This document shows positions 33,661 to 37,726 of a DNA stretch of 37,726 nucleotides, in pieces. The notes beneath the pieces are model-generated. The model was given only the letters and a program-made list of their open reading frames with translations. It did no database searches and was not told the DNA's origin. Both the position numbers and the translations under genes were made by a program. Position 1 is the stretch's first letter; each line of letters opens with the position of its first letter. This DNA is from Lutibaculum baratangense AMV1 (GTDB lineage: Bacteria; Pseudomonadota; Alphaproteobacteria; Rhizobiales; Tepidamorphaceae). The stretch covers positions 1 to 37,726 of the forward strand of contig NZ_AWXZ01000036.1 of assembly GCF_000496075.1 (NCBI RefSeq), read 5' to 3'.

Positions 33661-34141
33661 TGCCGATGCCACACAACGCGCCGTCAACCATCTCACCTGT
33701 TGTCGACAGCGGGGCCACCAGGAGCTCGTAGCTTTGGTGCTCGACCGCGTCGTCCAGCGAGAAGCTCGCCACCACCGGTTCCCCTTTCTCCCGCACGAGT
33801 TCGAGCAGGCGCCTGAGGCGGAGCGCGAGTCCCTCATTGCGGAACTTGTCCAGTCTCGGCCAGGAACCACTCGGCATCAGCAGAGCCCGCGCCTCGGCGC
33901 CGCCGGAGACGAGTTCCCATTCTCCCTGACCACCTTCGCTCAGGAAGAGGACGAAGAGCCTGTCGTACGCACCACGTGCGTGCGGCAGATCGAGGTCGCC
34001 GGCGGCCGGGAAGACGTTCTGACCCCGCGCCTCCCGCCAGTGCTCCAGAGCATCACGTAGCGCGGGGGTATTGGCGGTTACGTCGAGCCGGTCGAAAAGG
34101 AGCTTCAGGTCTTCCGGAAGGGTCGCGAGTGTCGTCATCAT
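33653..34141 (-). CDS. PAS-like protein (PAS_5 type), C-terminus at an IS junction
   Basis: The 162-residue protein has the pattern of PAS_5 domains: a HWREARGQNVFPA motif early on, a central strand region (YDRLFVLFLSEGG) and a terminal HQSYELLVAPLSTTGEMVDG. No output domain follows. An ATG at 34141 is used; a GTG at 34162 is possible. The stop lies exactly where IS5-derived DNA begins, so the C-terminus may have been altered by the insertion. Role unknown; it probably senses or binds a small ligand. Confidence 0.6.
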   Translation of the reverse strand: MMTTLATLPEDLKLLFDRLDVTANTPALRDALEHWREARGQNVFPAAGDLDLPHARGAYDRLFVLFLSEGGQGEWELVSGGAEARALLMPSGSWPRLDKFRNEGLALRLRRLLELVREKGEPVVASFSLDDAVEHQSYELLVAPLSTTGEMVDGALCGIGTG

Positions 34142-34285
34142 CTCCACCCGGGTCGCTGACACAGCGTGCAGATTGCCATAGTCCTTCGACGCTCGCCTTG
34201 CGCTGAATCAAGGCCTGTTGGACCGTGCGACTCCACGCTTTCGTTGCAGGTCTTGGTCATGGCGACCTGGAAGGAGACTGCAGTG

Positions 34286-35236
34286 ATGAAGGTGTTTGCG
34301 CTTGGCGCCAGCGGGAGCTTCGGCGGTGAGGTCGCGGCCGGGCTCGGCATGAACCTCGCAGAGTACGAGGAACGTGAATTCGAAGACGGCGAGCACAAGG
34401 TTCGGCCTCTCGAAAGCGTTCGCGGCTCGGAGACGTTCGTCATCCAGAGCCTCTATGGCGAGCCGGGCGACACCGTGCACGACAAGTTGTGCCGCCTCCT
34501 GTTCTTCTGTGCTGCCCTTCGCGAGCACGGTGCGCAGCGCATATCCGCAGTCGTTCCGTATCTCTGCTACGCCCGGAAGGATCGCCAGACAAAGCCGTGG
34601 GACCCGGTCACGACAAAGTACATCGCACAGCTGATGGAGGCGGCCGGGATCGACCTCGTCATGACCGTCGAGGTCCACAACCCCGCCGCATTCCAGAACG
34701 CCTTCCGCTGTCAGACGGTGCATCTCGCCGCGAGCGAACTCTTCGCGGGTCATGCCGCCGAGCGCTACGGAAACGACGAGCTCTCGGTGGTTTCTCCCGA
34801 TCCCGGTGGCGTGAAGCGGGCGCAGCTCTTCCGGGAGGCGCTGGAAGGACAACTGGGCAGGCCGGTCAGAGCCGCCTTCGCCGAGAAGCGACGGAGCGCG
34901 GGCGTCGTGACGGGCGAGCTCCTGGTCGGAGACGTGGCAGGGACCACGGCGCTCGTCATCGACGATCTCGTGAGCACCGGCGGGACACTCTCGCGCGCGG
35001 CCCAGGCCTGCCTCGCGCAGGGCGCTCAACGGGTCGTGGCCTACGCGGCGCACGGCCTCTTCACGGGGAAGGCCGACGAAACGATCTCGGTGTCGCCCAT
35101 CGAGCGTCTGTACGTCACCGACAGCGTGCCGCCCTTCCGGCTGTCGAAAGCTGTTCTCGAAAAACGTGTCGAGGTGCTTCCGATCGCACCGTTCGTGGCC
35201 GAGGCGATCAAGGCCTGCGTCGGAAGCCCTGATTGA
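34286..35236 (+). CDS. prs: Ribose-phosphate pyrophosphokinase (PRPP synthetase)
   Basis: The 316-residue enzyme makes 5-phosphoribosyl 1-diphosphate from ribose 5-phosphate and ATP. Family parts are visible: REFEDGEHKVRPLESVRG, YARKDRQTK with the catalytic His replaced by other residues in PYLCYARKDRQT, the metal-binding loop EVHNPAAFQ and the PRPP-binding loop LVIDDLVSTGGTL. It differs from housekeeping Prs in several places and is probably a second, accessory copy. AAGGAG precedes the ATG. It fits a nucleotide-salvage or stress gene set with the neighbouring hydrolase. Confidence 0.88.
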   Translation: MKVFALGASGSFGGEVAAGLGMNLAEYEEREFEDGEHKVRPLESVRGSETFVIQSLYGEPGDTVHDKLCRLLFFCAALREHGAQRISAVVPYLCYARKDRQTKPWDPVTTKYIAQLMEAAGIDLVMTVEVHNPAAFQNAFRCQTVHLAASELFAGHAAERYGNDELSVVSPDPGGVKRAQLFREALEGQLGRPVRAAFAEKRRSAGVVTGELLVGDVAGTTALVIDDLVSTGGTLSRAAQACLAQGAQRVVAYAAHGLFTGKADETISVSPIERLYVTDSVPPFRLSKAVLEKRVEVLPIAPFVAEAIKACVGSPD

Positions 35237-35305
35237 AGTGCCCCGCGCACATGAATCCTGGCCCCGCACACCCGGCCCCAATGGGACTTAGCACCAGTCA
35301 CCACG

Positions 35306-36334
35306 ATGTCCCTTTCGATCGATGACAAGGTCAGCTTCCTCCGGTCGCCGGACGCTTATCCCCGCCGGCCGGATAAGGTGTCAGTCATCGAAACGCACAT
35401 GTCATTCGTCTTTCTTTCGGGCGAAACTGCGTACAAGCTGAAGAAGCCGGTCTGCTTCCCGTTCCTGGACTTCACCACGCTGGCCGCCCGCGAGGCGAAC
35501 TGCCGGGAAGAAGTCAGGCTCAATCGCCGTCTCGCGCCAGACGTCTATCGGGGAGTCCGCCCCCTCGTAAGCGACGGTCAGGACCGCCTTCACCTGGGAG
35601 GCGAGGGAACCGTCGTCGACTGGCTCGTCGAGATGCGGCGTCTTCCCGCCGACAGGATGCTCGACAGGTTGCTCGCGGCCCGGAGCGTCGGCGCCGAAGA
35701 AGTTGAACAACTGGGACGCGTACTCAGCGCCTTCTACGCCCGGGTCGACCATCCTGTGTTGGACAGCTCCGATATGTATGGCCGCTTCGTTGCGCAGCAC
35801 GGGGAGGACCGGCAGATCCTCATGCGCCCGGAGTTCCGGATCGACCACGAGCGCGCCACCCGTGTTTTCGCTAGGCTCGAGCATGCGCTTGTCGAGCAGC
35901 GATCTGCGATAGAGGAGCGCGTGAACAGCGGTCGGTTCGTCGAGGGTCATGGCGACCTGCGCCCCGAGCATGTCTGTCTCTGCACTCCGATCGCAATATT
36001 CGACTGCCTGGAGTTCGATCGCGAGCTGCGTCTCGTAGACCCGTTCCAGGAACTCGCCTTTCTTTCGATGGAGACTGCGGTGGCCGGCGCAGCGTGGTTC
36101 GGTCCTCGTCTCGTTCGCGAGGTGGAGCGGCGACTGAAGGATACGATGACGCCGGAACTCTTCAGCCTCTACGCGGCCTTCCGCGCCGTCTTGCGCGCCC
36201 GCCTGGCGGTGGCGCACCTGCTCGACCGTGACGGGCGCCGACGCGACCAGTGGGAACCGCAGGCAGACCGCTACCTCGCCTTTGCTGAAAGGTCTCTTCT
36301 CACGGTCTCCCGAGGTGAGGTCGACATGGACTGA
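35306..36334 (+). CDS. Aminoglycoside-phosphotransferase-fold kinase-like protein
   Basis: The 342-residue protein resembles the N-terminal half of large APH/AAA fusion proteins. It has an N-lobe with THMSFVFLSGETAYKLKKPV, a catalytic loop VEGHGDLRPEHVCL (His-Gly-Asp) and a metal-binding IFDCLEFDRELR. The AAA/ATPase half of the fusion relatives is not present, so it is either a standalone form or truncated. Substrate is unknown and antibiotic resistance should not be assumed. It begins 69 bases after the PRPP synthetase gene, probably in one unit. Confidence 0.8.
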   Translation: MSLSIDDKVSFLRSPDAYPRRPDKVSVIETHMSFVFLSGETAYKLKKPVCFPFLDFTTLAAREANCREEVRLNRRLAPDVYRGVRPLVSDGQDRLHLGGEGTVVDWLVEMRRLPADRMLDRLLAARSVGAEEVEQLGRVLSAFYARVDHPVLDSSDMYGRFVAQHGEDRQILMRPEFRIDHERATRVFARLEHALVEQRSAIEERVNSGRFVEGHGDLRPEHVCLCTPIAIFDCLEFDRELRLVDPFQELAFLSMETAVAGAAWFGPRLVREVERRLKDTMTPELFSLYAAFRAVLRARLAVAHLLDRDGRRRDQWEPQADRYLAFAERSLLTVSRGEVDMD

Positions 36335-36734
36335 ACGGACGGGTCGGGATGCGGAAGGGCGCGGCTGACGGCGATCTCCTCTCTCCCGCGAACCGGTCCG
36401 AGGGCGACTGCTGCACCCGTTTCTCTGGGAAGAGCGAATGCTGAGCTCGATCGGGTATTGATCCTGAGCTAGGAACGAAGAAGGCACCGCATGGACTGCC
36501 GGGCGAACATTTCTCCGGCGAAACCCGCGGCTCGGGCACGACTCCTGCGGGAGCGGTCGCGGGTTCCCTTGCCGCAGTGAAGAAGGCGGAGGTGGGATGG
36601 CAGAAGGGTGCCGGGGGATGGCGGATCGCTTTGCCCCTGAGTGCTGGCTCAGTGTGCCAACCAGTGCAGCCGGATCCATACAGCAAGCTCGAGCGCCTCT
36701 GGCGCCGCGCCCTCATAAGGGGCGTGCCGGACGG
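36335..36734. other. 400-base stretch without a recognised gene
   Basis: Several short frames exist on both strands but none has a recognisable domain, convincing ribosome site or family-like composition. I see no hairpin or repeat of note. Confidence 0.5.
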
Positions 36735-37403
36735 TCAGCCACTTTGGCCGTCGCCCTGCGGGGCGCGGTGCTCCTCGAACCAACCGGCGGCAAACTCGAC
36801 CACCGCCTCGAGAGTGCCCGGTTCCTCGAACAGGTGCCTGGCACCTTGAACGAGCCGGAGATCCTTCTTGCAAGCCAGTCTGGCGAAGGCGGCCTCATTG
36901 AGTGCGATAACGCCGTAGTCTGCTCCGCCGACGATCAGGAGCGTCGGCACCTTCACCCGCGGGAGGGCATCTCCGGAACGATCCGGTCGGCCTCCGCGGG
37001 AAACGACGGCGCTCACCTTACCGGGCAGGTTCGCCGCCGCAACCAGGGCTGCCGCGGCCCCGGTGCTCGCCCCGAACAGCCCGACCGGAAGGTCCCGGGT
37101 CTCGGTCGCCCTGCGCGCCCACTCGACGGCCTCGGCCATTCGATCCGCCAGCAGCGGTATGTCGAAAACGTTCCGCCGGTCCTGCGCCTCCGAATCCGTG
37201 AGGAGGTCGAAGAGCAGCGTTCCGGACCCCCTCTCCCGAAGCCGGCCAGCCACAAGGTTGTTGCGCGGACTGAACCGGCTGCTGCCGCTCCCGTGCGCGA
37301 AGACGACCAGCCCCCTCGGGTTCGGCGGCAGTTCGAGCATCCCCTCGAGCCGCTTCTCGCCGATCGCAACCTCCCCCTCGAGTGCCGAAGTTGGAACCGT
37401 CAT
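36735..37403 (-). CDS. Dienelactone-hydrolase-like alpha/beta hydrolase
   Basis: The 222-residue cytosolic protein has the alpha/beta hydrolase fold. It has an early FAHGSGSSRFSPRN oxyanion region, the nucleophile elbow GASTGA with Ser, an acid-residue strand VGGADYGV and the His in QGARHLFEEPG. Hydrolases of this type are often next to PRPP-linked phosphoribosyltransferases in bacterial stress clusters, and sometimes fused to them; no such fusion is seen here. Substrate unknown. Confidence 0.87.
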   Translation of the reverse strand: MTVPTSALEGEVAIGEKRLEGMLELPPNPRGLVVFAHGSGSSRFSPRNNLVAGRLRERGSGTLLFDLLTDSEAQDRRNVFDIPLLADRMAEAVEWARRATETRDLPVGLFGASTGAAAALVAAANLPGKVSAVVSRGGRPDRSGDALPRVKVPTLLIVGGADYGVIALNEAAFARLACKKDLRLVQGARHLFEEPGTLEAVVEFAAGWFEEHRAPQGDGQSG

Positions 37404-37514
37404 CGGCTTCGGCCTCCTCTCCTTGCGAAGGTAGCATCTTCCCCTTGCCGGCGAGGCGTTGCTTCGATCGCACTCACATCAGCGTGAAAACACTCGCGAA
37501 GGCCCAGAACCAGC

Positions 37515-37644
37515 GTGGGAAGACGCATCCTCATCATCCACAATCCGAGGGCCGGCCTGGCGAGGCCGCAACGCTACAAGGCGGTTCTGAAGTATCTCGT
37601 GCAGGCCAGGGCCTCGCTGGAGATCTTGCAGACGACGCGCCATG
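37515..37644 (+). pseudogene. Diacylglycerol kinase-type lipid kinase, N-terminal fragment cut by IS
   Basis: A GTG start opens RRILIIHNPRAGLARPQRY, the first strand and Gly-rich loop of the DAGK catalytic domain. About 43 residues continue to LEILQTTRH. At 37645 the frame enters an insertion-sequence end and stops at 37683-37685. The remaining 250 or so residues are outside the window or lost. It would have phosphorylated diacylglycerol or sphingoid lipids. Confidence 0.7.
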
Positions 37645-37726
37645 TGTCGGGCGACACGACAAACTGCCCCCCCCTGACGGCATGAGGAACTGACCCCCTG
37701 CCGGGGAGCAGGAGGTCGGCATGAGG
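37645..37726 (+). mobile_element. Left end of a probable IS21-type element, running out of the window
   Basis: The end TGTCGGGCGACA is a near-palindrome starting with TGT. It is followed by repeated AACTGCCCCCC / AACTGACCCCC tracts and CTGACGGCATGAGG, the multiple sub-terminal repeats usual for IS21 ends. The strong ribosome site GGAGG then precedes an ATG at 37721, a good candidate for istA. Only the first two codons are inside the window, so the family call is provisional. Confidence 0.5.

Overview
This is a GC-rich window from an alphaproteobacterium, probably of the Hyphomicrobiales (rhizobial) group. That placement is an inference from the gene content: a DmeR/DmeF nickel-cobalt pair, the membrane-bound ferritin MbfA, a GlxA-like regulator remnant and the style of the two-component/PepSY cluster. 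The window reads as an accessory, metal-resistance island. Insertion sequences lie near both ends, several genes are broken, and many operons overlap by 1 to 4 bases. I see no rRNA, tRNA or CRISPR array.

Region by region: (1) 1-1304 is an IS3-family element inside a GlxA-like regulator gene. (2) 1342-7124 holds an MgtA-type P-type ATPase, an N-terminally truncated flippase-like (LPG-synthase domain) membrane protein, a small unknown protein and the glycogen debranching enzyme GlgX. (3) 7171-7800 holds two decayed genes, the C-terminus of a glucan phosphorylase (frameshift) and the tail of an alternative (N-type) F1 ATPase gamma subunit (premature stop). (4) 7909-10308 holds DmeF and DmeR with an operator, then MbfA. 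(5) 10360-14920 holds a response regulator, a histidine kinase and a tyrosine-phosphatase-like protein in one operon, diverging from a PepSY / cytochrome b561 / acid-phosphatase operon. Two opposed CTGAC direct-repeat pairs lie between them. (6) 15090-17729 holds a second metal P-type ATPase with an unusual TPCP motif, a cupin scrap and an unknown protein.

(7) 17848-30531 is the core, a large copper-handling block in three transcription units. The first runs on the minus strand: lipoprotein, TolC-family channel, multicopper oxidase, cupredoxin, CusF, CopA-type ATPase, a 41-residue Met-rich membrane peptide and a DUF305-related protein. The second, also on the minus strand, is a Cys/His-rich secreted protein, DUF2933, DUF411, cytochrome c and a TVP38-like membrane protein. 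The third is a pair of plus-strand genes, a Cys/His-rich protein and a Met-rich EF-hand protein. A second multicopper oxidase diverges from a further Cys/His-rich small protein. The block combines cytosolic export (CopA), periplasmic binding (CusF, cupredoxin, EF-hand, DUF411), Cu(I) oxidation (two multicopper oxidases) and an outer-membrane channel, but no RND pump or membrane-fusion protein is visible. (8) 30843-32936 holds a DUF6064 membrane protein and an MFS exporter with a His-rich tail.

(9) 33024-37726 holds a truncated IS5-like transposase, a PAS-like protein, a PRPP synthetase, a phosphotransferase-fold protein, an alpha/beta hydrolase and a diacylglycerol-kinase gene cut by the end of what looks like an IS21-type element. 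The left (2, 3) and right (9) flanks look like pieces of a common stress/energy gene set into which the metal genes have been placed; this is an inference.
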